Shown piece after piece: positions 25,112 to 35,076 of a stretch of DNA of 64,000 nucleotides. The position numbers and the translations under genes are program-made. How positions within the stretch are numbered: the first letter of the stretch is position 1; every line of letters begins with the position of its first letter. The DNA lies in assembly GCF_003731635.1 (NCBI RefSeq), contig NZ_RCUA01000020.1, positions 124,001 to 188,000 on the forward strand, in the 5' to 3' direction. This DNA comes from Marisediminitalea oceani (GTDB lineage Bacteria > Pseudomonadota > Gammaproteobacteria > Enterobacterales > Alteromonadaceae). The notes under the pieces were generated by a model, which saw nothing but the letters and a program-made list of their open reading frames with translations, was not told the DNA's origin and ran no database searches.

Positions 25112-26142
25112 ACATCAGACGGGCAACACCCACCGATGCAGCAGCCTGGGATAACTATGTTGCACAGCATGCTGAAGCAACGCCATACCATAAATTTGGC
25201 TGGGGCATGGCCTGTGAACAGGCATACCATCAGTCAATGCACTACCTGCTGGCTGAAGATACCAACGGTAACTTAATCGGTGTGCTGCCGGCCATCGATT
25301 TTAAACGCCCGCTTAAAGGCGAACATCTGGTAGCCCTGCCCTTTTGTGATACCGGCTTTGCCCTGGCAGACAGCCAGGATATAAAAACAGCTCTGTTATC
25401 ACATCTTAATGCGCAAAGTGATTACCGGGATTTACGTCAGGATCCGGCGGATACCAGCACCCTGAACCCCGGCCAGAAAGTGATATTGCGCTTACCATTG
25501 CCAGACAGCAGTGAAGCATTACTGAGCCAGTTCAAGTCCAAGTTACGCAGTCAGATCCGTAAAGCCGAAAAGAACGGCCTGACCATGAAAATGGCAGATA
25601 ACTTTACTCAACATAAAGCGTTACTAGGCGACTTTTACGACGTGTATAAACAGAATATGCGCCAGCTAGCCTCACCGGTTCACTCCCGCAAATGGTTTGA
25701 ACGAATAGTAGCTAATTACGATGATGCCGCCCGGGTTTGTGTTGTTTACACCGGAGATTTAGCCATCGGCGCCGGCATTGTGTTAATCAACGGGCAAATG
25801 GCGGCCATTCCCTGGGCGTCGACTTTGAGTCAGCATAACCGGCTGGCGCCAAATATGTTACTTTATTGGTCACTACTGGCTAACGTCACCGATAACGGCC
25901 AGCGGATGTTTGATTTTGGCCGCTCCTCTTTCGGTGAAGGTACTTATAAGTTTAAAACTCAGTGGGGCGCTGTGCCCTATGCATTGCACTGGCATGACGG
26001 TGCAACACCTGAGCTGGCGGCAGCAGTTGAAACGGGTCCTCCGGGTACAATAAGGCAGTTAGCGGAAACAATCTGGCCCAGACTTCCGCTGGGTTTAACA
26101 GTTTCAATGGGGTCGGCTATACGACGCTATATTAGTTTATAA
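25108..26142 (+). CDS. PEP-CTERM system-associated FemAB-related protein
   Basis: 344-residue GNAT-fold protein matching the FemAB-related family that accompanies exosortase A. Seen in the sequence are KLRSQIRKAEKNGL near residues 147-160, FDFGRSSFGEGTYKFK near 270-285 and an N-terminal RRATPTDAAAW. FemAB relatives transfer amino acids or acyl groups; here the likely acceptor is the EPS or its precursor. It is followed 12 bases later by the amidotransferase gene. This adjacency is common in XrtA loci and suggests that amino acid or amide decoration works as a pair. Confidence 0.86.
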   Translation: MNIRRATPTDAAAWDNYVAQHAEATPYHKFGWGMACEQAYHQSMHYLLAEDTNGNLIGVLPAIDFKRPLKGEHLVALPFCDTGFALADSQDIKTALLSHLNAQSDYRDLRQDPADTSTLNPGQKVILRLPLPDSSEALLSQFKSKLRSQIRKAEKNGLTMKMADNFTQHKALLGDFYDVYKQNMRQLASPVHSRKWFERIVANYDDAARVCVVYTGDLAIGAGIVLINGQMAAIPWASTLSQHNRLAPNMLLYWSLLANVTDNGQRMFDFGRSSFGEGTYKFKTQWGAVPYALHWHDGATPELAAAVETGPPGTIRQLAETIWPRLPLGLTVSMGSAIRRYISL

Positions 26143-26154
26143 GGCAGGATTTAT

Positions 26155-28056
26155 ATGTGCGGGATTGCCGGCTTCAGCCGCTATCAGTTTGAATCGGGTG
26201 ATGAGTCTCTGTTGGCAGACATGGGTCAGGCCATTTATCACCGGGGGCCGGACGCGGGCGGTACTTATCTGGATACCGGAGTGGGTCTGTGCCATCGCCG
26301 CCTGAGTATTTTGGATTTGTCCGCAGCGGGTAACCAACCGATGTTCAGCCCGGATCGCCGTTACGTGATCGTGTTTAACGGTGAAATATACAACTTCCTC
26401 GACATTCGCGCGTCGTTAGAAGCACAAGGCCATCAGTTTACGACCCATACCGATACCGAAGTTATCCTGACACTTTATGCACTGGAAGGCCCTGCCTGCC
26501 TCGATAAGCTCAATGGCATGTTTGCGCTGGCTATCTGGGATACTGCTGAGCAAAGCGTTTTTCTTGCCCGCGACCGGATTGGTAAAAAGCCACTTTATTA
26601 CACTCATCAGCACGGCAAGTTCGCTTTTGCCTCCGAAATAAAAGCGTTACTGCCATTACCTTTTATCAGCAAGTCCATCCGCGACGATGCGGTGTACGAC
26701 TTTTTTGCTTACCAGTACGTCCCGGACCCAAAAACGATTTTCACCGATATTCAAAAGTGCCCTCCCGGTCATTATATGCTGTTTAAAGGGGGCGAACTGA
26801 CTATTAAACGCTACTGGGACGTTGATTTTAGTCGCACCAGCAACACTTCAGAAGAGGCTCTCACCAATCAGTTGAGAGAGCTTACTGCGCACTGTACTAA
26901 ACAACGCATGATAGCGGACGTGCCACTCGGCGCATTTCTAAGTGGTGGTGTTGACTCCAGTGGCGTCGTTGCCATGATGGCAAATCAATCTGAATCGCCA
27001 GTAAAAACCTGCTCTATCGGTTTTGATGAAAAGCGTTTCAATGAAACGGAATTTGCCAAGGCGGTGGCCGATCAGTATCACACCGAACATCACGAATTTA
27101 TTGTTCATGACAATGTCAGCGACAACCTTGAGCATATTGTCAGTTTTTTTGATGAACCCTTTGCGGATCCGTCGTTGGTGCCAACCTATTTTGTGTCCAA
27201 GCTGGCCCGTCAGGAAGTCACAGTAGCTATTGCCGGTGATGGTGGCGACGAAGTATTTGCCGGCTATGAGAAATACAGTGTCGACGCAGTAGAGAATAAT
27301 CTGCGTAATAAAGTACCGGGCTGGATACGCAAGAATGTGTTGCCCGGGCTGGCGAACCTGCTTAGCGCAGGCTCATCGATTACCGTGTTGCGTAAGGCTA
27401 AATCCCTGTGTGACAGCTTATCCTGCGATCCGGCGATGGGCTTTTACCTTTCCAATGCACAAATCGACCAACGCCACTGGCAACAGCTGGTAGATCCGGA
27501 TTTTGCCAACCGTCTGGGCGATTACCACCCGAGTAAAATAACCCTGGACGCTTATGCCAGAGCCAACGGACCGGATCATCTGGCCAAAATACTCTATACC
27601 GACCTAACGACGTTTTTGCCCGGCGGTATTCTGGTTAAAGTCGACCGCATGAGCATGGCCAACTCACTGGAAGTTCGCGCTCCAATTTTAGACCGCGAGG
27701 TCATTGAGTTTGCAGCCACAGTGCCGTCAGCCTTCAAATTTAAAGACGGCGAGAAAAAACACATCCTCAAGGAAGCCTTTAAACCACTGCTACCAGACGA
27801 CATTCTGTACCGTAAAAAAATGGGCTTTTCCGTACCGCTCGACAGCTGGCTCAGAAATGAAATCAAAGCCATCGCCGAAAGTTACATCCTGAAAGACAAC
27901 AACGGCCTGTGCCGGTACTTTAAACCGGCAGTGATCCGTCAGTTCTGGCAGCAACATCAAAGTGGCAGTTACCAGCATGGCACGCTGCTATGGAGTATGC
28001 TGATGTTTGAAATGTGGTATCAACGCTATATTGGAAGTGAGGCAGAGGCTGCGTGA
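26155..28056 (+). CDS. Asparagine synthase-like amidotransferase, exosortase A-associated
   Basis: 633 residues, usual for the family. The N-terminal glutaminase domain starts MCGIAG with the nucleophile Cys2 exposed after Met removal. The C-terminal synthetase domain has the PPi-loop SGGVDSS at 263-269. The enzyme transfers ammonia from glutamine to an activated carboxylate. In XrtA loci the target is thought to be a uronic acid of the polysaccharide or an attached amino acid rather than free aspartate. A uronate epimerase in the window supports a uronic acid substrate. The gene overlaps the next GT4 gene at a GTGA junction. Confidence 0.92.
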   Translation: MCGIAGFSRYQFESGDESLLADMGQAIYHRGPDAGGTYLDTGVGLCHRRLSILDLSAAGNQPMFSPDRRYVIVFNGEIYNFLDIRASLEAQGHQFTTHTDTEVILTLYALEGPACLDKLNGMFALAIWDTAEQSVFLARDRIGKKPLYYTHQHGKFAFASEIKALLPLPFISKSIRDDAVYDFFAYQYVPDPKTIFTDIQKCPPGHYMLFKGGELTIKRYWDVDFSRTSNTSEEALTNQLRELTAHCTKQRMIADVPLGAFLSGGVDSSGVVAMMANQSESPVKTCSIGFDEKRFNETEFAKAVADQYHTEHHEFIVHDNVSDNLEHIVSFFDEPFADPSLVPTYFVSKLARQEVTVAIAGDGGDEVFAGYEKYSVDAVENNLRNKVPGWIRKNVLPGLANLLSAGSSITVLRKAKSLCDSLSCDPAMGFYLSNAQIDQRHWQQLVDPDFANRLGDYHPSKITLDAYARANGPDHLAKILYTDLTTFLPGGILVKVDRMSMANSLEVRAPILDREVIEFAATVPSAFKFKDGEKKHILKEAFKPLLPDDILYRKKMGFSVPLDSWLRNEIKAIAESYILKDNNGLCRYFKPAVIRQFWQQHQSGSYQHGTLLWSMLMFEMWYQRYIGSEAEAA

Positions 28057-29171
28057 GCGGAATTACCAGGGTCATGCATATCACTTATGATATGCGAATT
28101 GGCGGTACCGAGATGGTCATTAAAAACCTGATTGAAGGTTTTGCTGCGACCTCGGTTGAAATGTCGATATTCTGTATCGAGAGCACTTTAGGCCCATGGG
28201 GGGAAATGCTCAAGCAAAACGGCATTCAAATTACCACTCACACCCGCCAGCCTGGTTTTGACAAAGCGCTGATTAAAGCCATTAGGGCCCATATCCGACA
28301 ACACAAAATCAATATTATACACTGCCATCAGTATACTCCGTGGGTCTACGGGGTAATTGCTGCAGCCGGCCTTAAAACTAAGGTTATATTTACCGAACAC
28401 GGTCGTTTCTACCCCGATTTTGGCACCTGGAAGCGTAAGTTAGTCAACCCTCTACTTCAGATTATGACAGACAGCATGACGGCTATTTCCGCTGCCACCA
28501 GGCAAGCGTTGGTCACCCACGAAAATCTAAGCGCGAAAAAGATATCGGTGATCTACAACGGCATCCAGGCGCTGTTGCCCGCTGAGCAGTCATCACTGAG
28601 CGCCTTACGCGAGCAATTAAAGATTCAGCCAGACGCTATTGTGTTAGGCACCATTGCTCGTTTTGACCCCATTAAAAATCACCTGATGATGTTAAGCGCT
28701 TTCAGGGACTGCCTTGATAGCGGACTAAATGCTGTGCTGGTAATAGTGGGTGATGGCGAAATGCGCTCCGCTATTGAGCAACGAATCACCGAGTTGGGTA
28801 TTACTGATGCAGTCAGACTTACCGGCTATCAGCCACAGCCATCGCAATATCTCTCTCTCATGGACATTTTTCTTCTGTCTTCCTTCAGCGAGGGCACTTC
28901 GATGACGCTGCTGGAAGCTATGTCTATCAGCAAACCCTGTGTTGTCACTGACGCCGGCGGTAATAAAGAAGTGATAGGCCACAACGAAAACGGCCTGGTG
29001 GTGGACAATGACGATCAGACTGCCTTTGCCCTCGCGATTCAACAAGTAGCCAGCGATAAAGCGCTTTATGATAAATTTGCCAACGCGGCCAGAAGCCGGT
29101 TTGCCAAACGCTTTAGCGTAACGTCTATGTGTGATGCGTTTAACAGCATCTACCAACGGCTAGCCTCGTAA
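28053..29171 (+). CDS. Glycosyltransferase family 4
   Basis: 372-residue GT-B glycosyltransferase. The N-terminal domain contains MRIGGTEMVIKNL and the C-terminal domain contains ARFDPIKNH and the E-x7-E motif EGTSMTLLEAM. It starts with GTG in a 4-base overlap with the amidotransferase gene, so it is co-translated. It resembles, but is not diagnostic of, the stp2 sugar transferase class of exosortase loci. Acts on the cytoplasmic side in EPS repeat assembly; sugar unknown. Confidence 0.87.
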   Translation: MSGITRVMHITYDMRIGGTEMVIKNLIEGFAATSVEMSIFCIESTLGPWGEMLKQNGIQITTHTRQPGFDKALIKAIRAHIRQHKINIIHCHQYTPWVYGVIAAAGLKTKVIFTEHGRFYPDFGTWKRKLVNPLLQIMTDSMTAISAATRQALVTHENLSAKKISVIYNGIQALLPAEQSSLSALREQLKIQPDAIVLGTIARFDPIKNHLMMLSAFRDCLDSGLNAVLVIVGDGEMRSAIEQRITELGITDAVRLTGYQPQPSQYLSLMDIFLLSSFSEGTSMTLLEAMSISKPCVVTDAGGNKEVIGHNENGLVVDNDDQTAFALAIQQVASDKALYDKFANAARSRFAKRFSVTSMCDAFNSIYQRLAS

Positions 29172-29198
29172 ACGACGAACAGTAAAACGGTCAGTATT

Positions 29199-31763
29199 AT
29201 GCCTAACCAGTCTCCCACACCGGCAAGCAAGCCAAGCAAGAAGCCCTTCTGGCGCAAAGGGCGGATCATAAAATACAGCGTAATTCTTATCCTGCTGGCG
29301 TTAATTTTTTCGTTTTCGCCGTTGGTTATCCCCACCAGCAACCTGACACCAAGCCAGGCTGCACAGGCGCGCTCAGGTGCCGCCAAGATTCTAAAGCCGT
29401 TAATGTCATCCCGGGAAGACGTTAGTATTTCGGTAACTGCCGACCACCTTGAAGCTATTTCAAATGCAGTCAGTTATACCGTGCCGGCAGTACAGTTACG
29501 GTTGAACAGCAGCAGCTATGGCATTCTTATCGCTTCTTCCCTGACCACTATCCCTGGTTTGGTGTATGTAAATTTCAGTTGCTGGCTGATGCCTGATTTC
29601 AATGGCACTATGACATTTTCGCAGTGTAAGCTGGGTAGCATGCCGGTACCCGGTAAACTTATCGAGTACTTCGCGAAGGGCCTAGCCCGACTGCTTTTCG
29701 GTGAAGAAGCACTGACCACCCTGAATAATATCTTATCCAATACGCAGCTGGAAAATAACCAGGTCGTGGTACGTTTTAAAAAGCCAGGTAACCTTAAGGC
29801 AGCGGTTGAGCAACGACTAACCGACACCTTTAAGATGGTTCAGGATTTACGGCAGATCAATGGCGTAGAAACCGAGACCATTCAAACTTATCTGGACTAC
29901 ATTCAATCTCATTCAGAGCGCACTACGACGACAGCAGAGATGGTAGGTAAAACCTTTTTGCTGGCAAAAACCCGATCGGCATCTGAAGATCCTACCGACG
30001 AAAATTTCGCGGCCTTATGGGCACTGGCAATGTCTTTTGGCGCTCCGGACTTTGCGCGAATTGTTGCTATGCCAGTGGATTACTCATTAATGCAGCCGAA
30101 AAAATATGTCCTGCGTGGTCGGATGGACCTTCGTCTACACTTTTTTTACTCAGTAGCATTGCGGCTGGCCAGCGAAAAGCAAATGAGTATTAACATAGGT
30201 AAACTCAAAGAAGTGATGGATTCTGCTAAAGGCGGCTCAGGCTACAGTTTCCGGGATCTTACCGCTGATAAAGCTGGTGTTGAACTGGCCGATTTCGCCA
30301 TCTCCAGTGACTCCAACGCTCGCCGTGTGCAGGAAGTTTTAGCCGGTATCGACAGTGAAAGTCAGTTTATTCCTTTACTCCATGACCTCCCGGAGGGACT
30401 CAGTGAGGAAACCTTTGCCAGTGTATTTGGCAGTGAATCCGATCCAAGGTATCAGGAAATGGAAGCGCGGATAGATAGCCGTATTCAGGCTTTACCCGTT
30501 TACTCCAATGATACGCCACAACGCCAACAAGCGATTACGACTGCCACCTATGACAGACCAGTTAAAGCCGGTCAGATTACCCAAAGTGGTAACTGGTATC
30601 AGGTAGATACCCATACCCATACCAGGTTTTCTGATGGTCGTTTCAGCATTACTCAGTTGGCAGAAAATGCCAGTAAATTTGGCTGTGATGCTGTTGCTAT
30701 TACCGACCACGGCGATCATAACCTGAAAGGGGTCTTTTCTGCAGAATACTGGCAGGATTTCGCCAATGCTTCGTCTCAGTTCAGTGATTTAACCCTGATT
30801 GCCGGCCTGGAGTGGAATATTCCACCGTTTGCCGGTCGCGAGCATATGACATTACTGCTTCCTGAATCGATGAATCATGACCGGCTTATCAGCCTGTTCA
30901 GAGACCGGTATGATCATTATGGCAAAACTAAATCCACCACGATTGATGAAAGCCAGGCACTGGAATGGTTGAATAACCAGTTTGAAAATAGCGAGACGCC
31001 GCCGGTTGTTATGTATAACCATCCCAGCCGCAAAGATTTAGAACCCGGCGAAAATGCCCACGATATGCAGAAATGGCGCTCACAGACTCCTTACGTCATC
31101 GGCTTTTCCGGTGCGCCGGGCCATCAGAAAAAGCGTGGTGAAGATAACGGGTCTTATAATAATCGCTTTAAAACCCGCCATGGCTGGGATCCTGCCGTGG
31201 CTATTCCAGGCAATGATTGGGACACCCTGCTGCAGGCCGGCTTACAAACCTTTGCGGCTCGCGCGCCATCCGATTTCCATAATACCCGTATGGACTACTG
31301 GCCATGCGAGTTTTCAACCACGCACGTCTACGCCAGCAGTCGCCGCACCAACGATCTGCTAAACGGATTCGCTAGCGGTATTTACTGGGCCCAGCATGGT
31401 AAATTTGTCGCCTCATTGAGTGCGCAGGTACAGAATGACAATGGACAGACACTCGCTCAGGCAGGAAACGTGATCGACAGTCCACGTTTACCGCTCACCG
31501 CCAAACTTACCGTGACGCTGAATGAGGAAGACTGGCAGGGCTTTAAAACGTCACTGGACGAGGTTACGGCGGTGATAGTGACTGAGAGTGGTGTGCAAAC
31601 AGAAGTATTTTTCCCTGATTCACAGCGCCGGGAACATAGCTTTGAGGTACGCCTACCCGCCAATGCTAACATTACGGCGGTGCGTTGGTTTGGACGCAGT
31701 ATTCAACCTGAGCAGCATCACTATCAGTTCTTTACCAACCCGGTGATGATCCACTGGCAGTAA
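29199..31763 (+). CDS. Membrane-anchored PHP-domain metallohydrolase (CehA/McbA-like)
   Basis: 854-residue protein with one N-terminal membrane segment (about 27-47). A large unassigned region follows (50-460), then a PHP domain beginning VDTHTHTRFSDG (His472 and His474), with ITDHGDH about 35 residues later and MYNHPSRKD and PSDFHN supplying further metal ligands. The C-terminal 90 residues look like a beta domain. PHP enzymes hydrolyse phosphoesters or related bonds with two or three metals. The location suggests a periplasmic enzyme acting on a polymer or lipid-linked precursor; substrate unknown. It ends the long plus-strand run. A shared hairpin separates it from the convergent gene. Confidence 0.78.
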   Translation: MPNQSPTPASKPSKKPFWRKGRIIKYSVILILLALIFSFSPLVIPTSNLTPSQAAQARSGAAKILKPLMSSREDVSISVTADHLEAISNAVSYTVPAVQLRLNSSSYGILIASSLTTIPGLVYVNFSCWLMPDFNGTMTFSQCKLGSMPVPGKLIEYFAKGLARLLFGEEALTTLNNILSNTQLENNQVVVRFKKPGNLKAAVEQRLTDTFKMVQDLRQINGVETETIQTYLDYIQSHSERTTTTAEMVGKTFLLAKTRSASEDPTDENFAALWALAMSFGAPDFARIVAMPVDYSLMQPKKYVLRGRMDLRLHFFYSVALRLASEKQMSINIGKLKEVMDSAKGGSGYSFRDLTADKAGVELADFAISSDSNARRVQEVLAGIDSESQFIPLLHDLPEGLSEETFASVFGSESDPRYQEMEARIDSRIQALPVYSNDTPQRQQAITTATYDRPVKAGQITQSGNWYQVDTHTHTRFSDGRFSITQLAENASKFGCDAVAITDHGDHNLKGVFSAEYWQDFANASSQFSDLTLIAGLEWNIPPFAGREHMTLLLPESMNHDRLISLFRDRYDHYGKTKSTTIDESQALEWLNNQFENSETPPVVMYNHPSRKDLEPGENAHDMQKWRSQTPYVIGFSGAPGHQKKRGEDNGSYNNRFKTRHGWDPAVAIPGNDWDTLLQAGLQTFAARAPSDFHNTRMDYWPCEFSTTHVYASSRRTNDLLNGFASGIYWAQHGKFVASLSAQVQNDNGQTLAQAGNVIDSPRLPLTAKLTVTLNEEDWQGFKTSLDEVTAVIVTESGVQTEVFFPDSQRREHSFEVRLPANANITAVRWFGRSIQPEQHHYQFFTNPVMIHWQ

Positions 31764-31771
31764 ACGTTGGT

Positions 31772-31800
31772 TAAAACCGGATCACCTTCGTCCGGTTTTA
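31772..31800. terminator. Bidirectional terminator between convergent genes
   Basis: Perfect 10-bp stem TAAAACCGGA/TCCGGTTTTA with a nine-base loop, nine bases after the PHP gene stop. It covers the 3' end of the transglutaminase-like gene. Both strands have a short T run, so it may stop transcription both ways. Confidence 0.62.
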
Positions 31801-32609
31801 CGCCAGATTATCATTGCAATGAGCAGCAGAATAACAGGGAAAGCCCACTTGACCACATAAGCTACCTTCTCAAAGTAATATTTTTTGGTAATAAAGTGCG
31901 ACGTGCCGTTCCAGTATTTAAACCCGTCTTTAATCAGATTACCGGCAATCATAAGCTCACCGTCATTCACCCGTCCTAATTGCTGCTGGTATGCACTAAT
32001 CAGAGCTTGTGGGTTTTGCTCATAAAACATTATCCCCTGCTCTAGTACCACACCAAAGTCAGCATCCAGAAGCAATGGCTCCCCATCAAAGTAGGCCTCT
32101 ACCATTACATGGCCAGGTACAGTAATAATCTTGTTGGCAATGCCCTGCTCATCAAGCAGGCCTGACAGAGTCATAGAAGCATCACCGCAAATCCCAATGC
32201 CACGCTCTATACTGCGATAAGGGTTTGCGTAATGGTAGCGCTGGTACTCAGGTATGCTGGTCACAACGCCCATCAGATGGAGGATATAGTTTTCCCATAC
32301 CGGCACGCGCTGGTGAAACAAATCGGGATCGAAGGCTTCCCACTCCACATGGGCAATGCCTGCGGCTAAGTCGAGGGTCAGGCGCTTAGCATATTGTCGA
32401 TCCGTTTCATCGGACAAACGAAATATTGCCTGCTCTAACTCAGGCGGCGTTAAGCTGAGATCCTGATCACCAAACCTTAGTACTTCCGGTGTCAGCCCAT
32501 CAGGCCTTAAATCCTGGGTAAAACCATAGAGATTCAGGGCTAACAATGCCAGGCCAGGCAATGCCAGAACCGCTGCAAGCCATCTCATTAGTTTGTTTGT
32601 CGTTGTCAT
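31782..32609 (-). CDS. Transglutaminase-like membrane protein
   Basis: 275-residue protein with a signal-anchor helix (about 8-28) and a second helix at the C-terminus (about 248-268). Between them is a transglutaminase-like papain-fold domain with candidate triad Cys141 (GICGDAS), His167 (PGHVMVEA) and Asp182 or Asp184 (LLDADFG). The catalytic domain should face the periplasm. Proteins of this fold can be proteases, amidases or cross-linkers. It is the last gene of the operon with the flippase, GT2 and polymerase genes, so modification of EPS or of a surface protein is plausible. Not a named family to me. Confidence 0.76.
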   Translation of the reverse strand: MTTTNKLMRWLAAVLALPGLALLALNLYGFTQDLRPDGLTPEVLRFGDQDLSLTPPELEQAIFRLSDETDRQYAKRLTLDLAAGIAHVEWEAFDPDLFHQRVPVWENYILHLMGVVTSIPEYQRYHYANPYRSIERGIGICGDASMTLSGLLDEQGIANKIITVPGHVMVEAYFDGEPLLLDADFGVVLEQGIMFYEQNPQALISAYQQQLGRVNDGELMIAGNLIKDGFKYWNGTSHFITKKYYFEKVAYVVKWAFPVILLLIAMIIWRKTGRR

Positions 32610-32665
32610 TCTATTCTCTGGACCAGTTTTTAAGCCTGAATACTGATATTACCAAACTTGATCTT

Positions 32666-34141
32666 TTACGCACTATCCACCATACGCCGGCATTTTTGCC
32701 AGGCAGGCATCATTAATTTAACTGTGTAAGCAAAACAATAAACCCGGCCTTGCAGCACTAAAATCAACATAAGCTGCATGATACCGAATAAGGCGGCCGT
32801 GATTAATGAATGCCCGGCCAGCGTCAAGAATGAATCAACGGTGGGTATTACCATAAAAGCCAGATGTCCGCTTAGTGATATTGTCAGGACAGACGGTACT
32901 AACGGAGCTACCAGCGCAAAATACGCATGCTTGCCAACAAAGGCCCATATTACGATGGTGAAGAATAACACCACAGAAAAGACATCAAGCGCCACCTTGT
33001 ATTCCGCCAACTGGTTAACGCTGGTGAAATCGACCGAAGCAAACATTATCGCCTGGGCAATTGTGGAATATATGGAATAACCAAACAATAACCTCGTACG
33101 ATCTTTTAACATCACGATTTGGCTGAGGATATTGTTGAGCGTCATCACGATGGTAAAGAAAGCAAATATTGCCAGCAGATCTGAATATTCAACCCATTTC
33201 TGCCCCAGAATTAATTCCACGACATAAGCGGCATGGGCGTTCATCAAATAAATTATGGGCGCGGTAATCATAGACATGAAAAACAATACAACCTGCAACT
33301 GCTTTTCAAAATAGCCTGGATTGTTCTTGAATTGGGAGAATTGAGTCAGCAATGGGCCACTGGCCGGATTGATAAACATGGTGGTAGGTATGTTCGCGTA
33401 GTAACGCATTGAGTTATATCCACCAACGATGGCCTTTTCAAAGGTGACCGTCACAAACATCGCATCGAGCTGACTTCTGAAAAAATTAAGCACCGACTGA
33501 GGTAAAACCCATTTTGAAAACTCCCACTGTGGACGAATATTTTTTAACGAGAATCTTGGCATCTTTGGCGCGATGACATAGCCTGATAATACCTGACTGA
33601 CCGTTACCATAAACTGGCCCAGTACCAGCGCCCAATAGGTTTCGTAGATAACCGCAATGCCGATAGTAATCCCTGTCGTTACAAATCTGGATATTATTTG
33701 CCATTTGGTAATAGCACCCAACTCTTGCTTTTTAATCTTATAAATCAGTCCTGGGCTGCCCAGTTGAGCAATAAAAGATTGTAAACTGAAAACCAGAATT
33801 ATAGGCATCAGTCGCGGGTCTTCATAATACTGAGCAATTGGGTAACTGGAGAGAGCCATTAATAAAGCCAGACAGCCTTTTAAGATAAAATTAAGCGTCC
33901 AGTTGGTATAAACTAATTCGTCTGTCAATTCTTCTCTACTCAACAGATAATTTTCCCCGCCGGTACTTGAAATAACATCTATAAAATTAAGGAATAATAG
34001 CGCAATAGCAACAAGACCATAGTCTTCGGGAGTCAGGATCCGAGCCAGAATAATCAGGCTTACAACACCAACCATACGCCTTGTCACCTGGGTTAGGACT
34101 GACAATGCGCTGGCTATAATTCCGGAGCGGGCAGTTAGCAT
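32666..34141 (-). CDS. Polysaccharide flippase, Wzx/MOP family
   Basis: 491-residue integral membrane protein with about 12-14 predicted helices and the N-terminal pattern GVVSLIILARILTPEDYGLVA typical of MOP-superfamily flippases. It should carry undecaprenyl-linked repeat units across the inner membrane. It is encoded directly downstream of the GT2 and polymerase genes on the minus strand. Length and position match the Wzx of other exosortase-type EPS loci. The substrate is the local EPS unit by inference. Confidence 0.88.
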   Translation of the reverse strand: MLTARSGIIASALSVLTQVTRRMVGVVSLIILARILTPEDYGLVAIALLFLNFIDVISSTGGENYLLSREELTDELVYTNWTLNFILKGCLALLMALSSYPIAQYYEDPRLMPIILVFSLQSFIAQLGSPGLIYKIKKQELGAITKWQIISRFVTTGITIGIAVIYETYWALVLGQFMVTVSQVLSGYVIAPKMPRFSLKNIRPQWEFSKWVLPQSVLNFFRSQLDAMFVTVTFEKAIVGGYNSMRYYANIPTTMFINPASGPLLTQFSQFKNNPGYFEKQLQVVLFFMSMITAPIIYLMNAHAAYVVELILGQKWVEYSDLLAIFAFFTIVMTLNNILSQIVMLKDRTRLLFGYSIYSTIAQAIMFASVDFTSVNQLAEYKVALDVFSVVLFFTIVIWAFVGKHAYFALVAPLVPSVLTISLSGHLAFMVIPTVDSFLTLAGHSLITAALFGIMQLMLILVLQGRVYCFAYTVKLMMPAWQKCRRMVDSA

Positions 34142-34197
34142 AGGGTAATAACTCGAACTAGGAACTCAATAAAACTAAAAAAAAAAAGATCAGAAAG

Positions 34198-35076
34198 TTA
34201 GATTGAATTCCGCGCTTTATTCAATAAACGTGTAAGGCGTTTACGCACCATTCGTTTTTTTATGGGCCCAAGATGCTTTGTCAGCGCATCAAAATCAGCG
34301 TCAATCTGCTCATTAATCGGGGTCATATCCCTCGGCCACTGTTCGCTGGGCAATCGATCCAGAAACACTTCCTGAATTTTACCTAATTCATATCGGGCTA
34401 TACGGTTTATATACAGACGGATATCGCTGAGCTTAAATACAGACAACTTTTCGAAGTCATACCCCACCCCATCTAGCCAGGTGGTTCTATTGGGCAGGTT
34501 TTCTTTACCGAAACTTAAATCTGTATTCGCCGCTTTTGTCAAAAATGAATCGATCCAGTTCAATCCTATCGGCAGGTAAAACGACTTCTCACGTATGCGT
34601 TGTATGTATGACCATTTCATGCCGTAAAGATTGCCAAAGAAACAAGACCGCTCAATTACCAGGCTGCGATAAAAATCCAGGTTTCTGCCACTAAGGGGCA
34701 TGCCGGCTATGATAACGGTTTGATCCGGCGTGGCGTGAAGCTTTTCGGCCATTTTCGGAAAGCAGTCTGGTGAGAAACGTACATCAGCATCTACGAAAAA
34801 ATGCACCGTAACTTCATCTGCAAGCTCGTGCACATAGGTATTCCATGCATTACATTTATCCCCAAGTTCAATCTCATGCACTGTTAACTTGTCAAAATTG
34901 AGTTTTTGCTTAACCCCCTCGGCTACACTAACTGTGTTGTCGGTACACCCATTCGCGATAACGTAAAAACGATGCAAATATTCATCAGTGCTGTTAAAAA
35001 CACTTGTTATTGAGGTTTCAATGTTATCCTGCTCGTTGTAAGCGAACATGACAATATTGTATTTAAGTTCATTCAT
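34198..35076 (-). CDS. Glycosyltransferase family 2
   Basis: 292-residue GT-A protein. The start NIVMFAYNEQDNIETSI is typical of GT2 enzymes, with FFVDADVRFS as DxD-like motif near residue 95. No membrane helices are evident. Its start overlaps the polymerase stop by four bases, so the two are co-translated. Between it and the flippase gene is a short A-rich stretch. Acts in EPS repeat assembly; sugar unknown. Confidence 0.85.
   Translation of the reverse strand: MNELKYNIVMFAYNEQDNIETSITSVFNSTDEYLHRFYVIANGCTDNTVSVAEGVKQKLNFDKLTVHEIELGDKCNAWNTYVHELADEVTVHFFVDADVRFSPDCFPKMAEKLHATPDQTVIIAGMPLSGRNLDFYRSLVIERSCFFGNLYGMKWSYIQRIREKSFYLPIGLNWIDSFLTKAANTDLSFGKENLPNRTTWLDGVGYDFEKLSVFKLSDIRLYINRIARYELGKIQEVFLDRLPSEQWPRDMTPINEQIDADFDALTKHLGPIKKRMVRKRLTRLLNKARNSI

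Noticed and set aside
26155..28056. Housekeeping asparagine synthetase B
   Set aside because: Longer than AsnB and embedded between the PEP-CTERM FemAB gene and a glycosyltransferase gene, as in other exosortase A loci.
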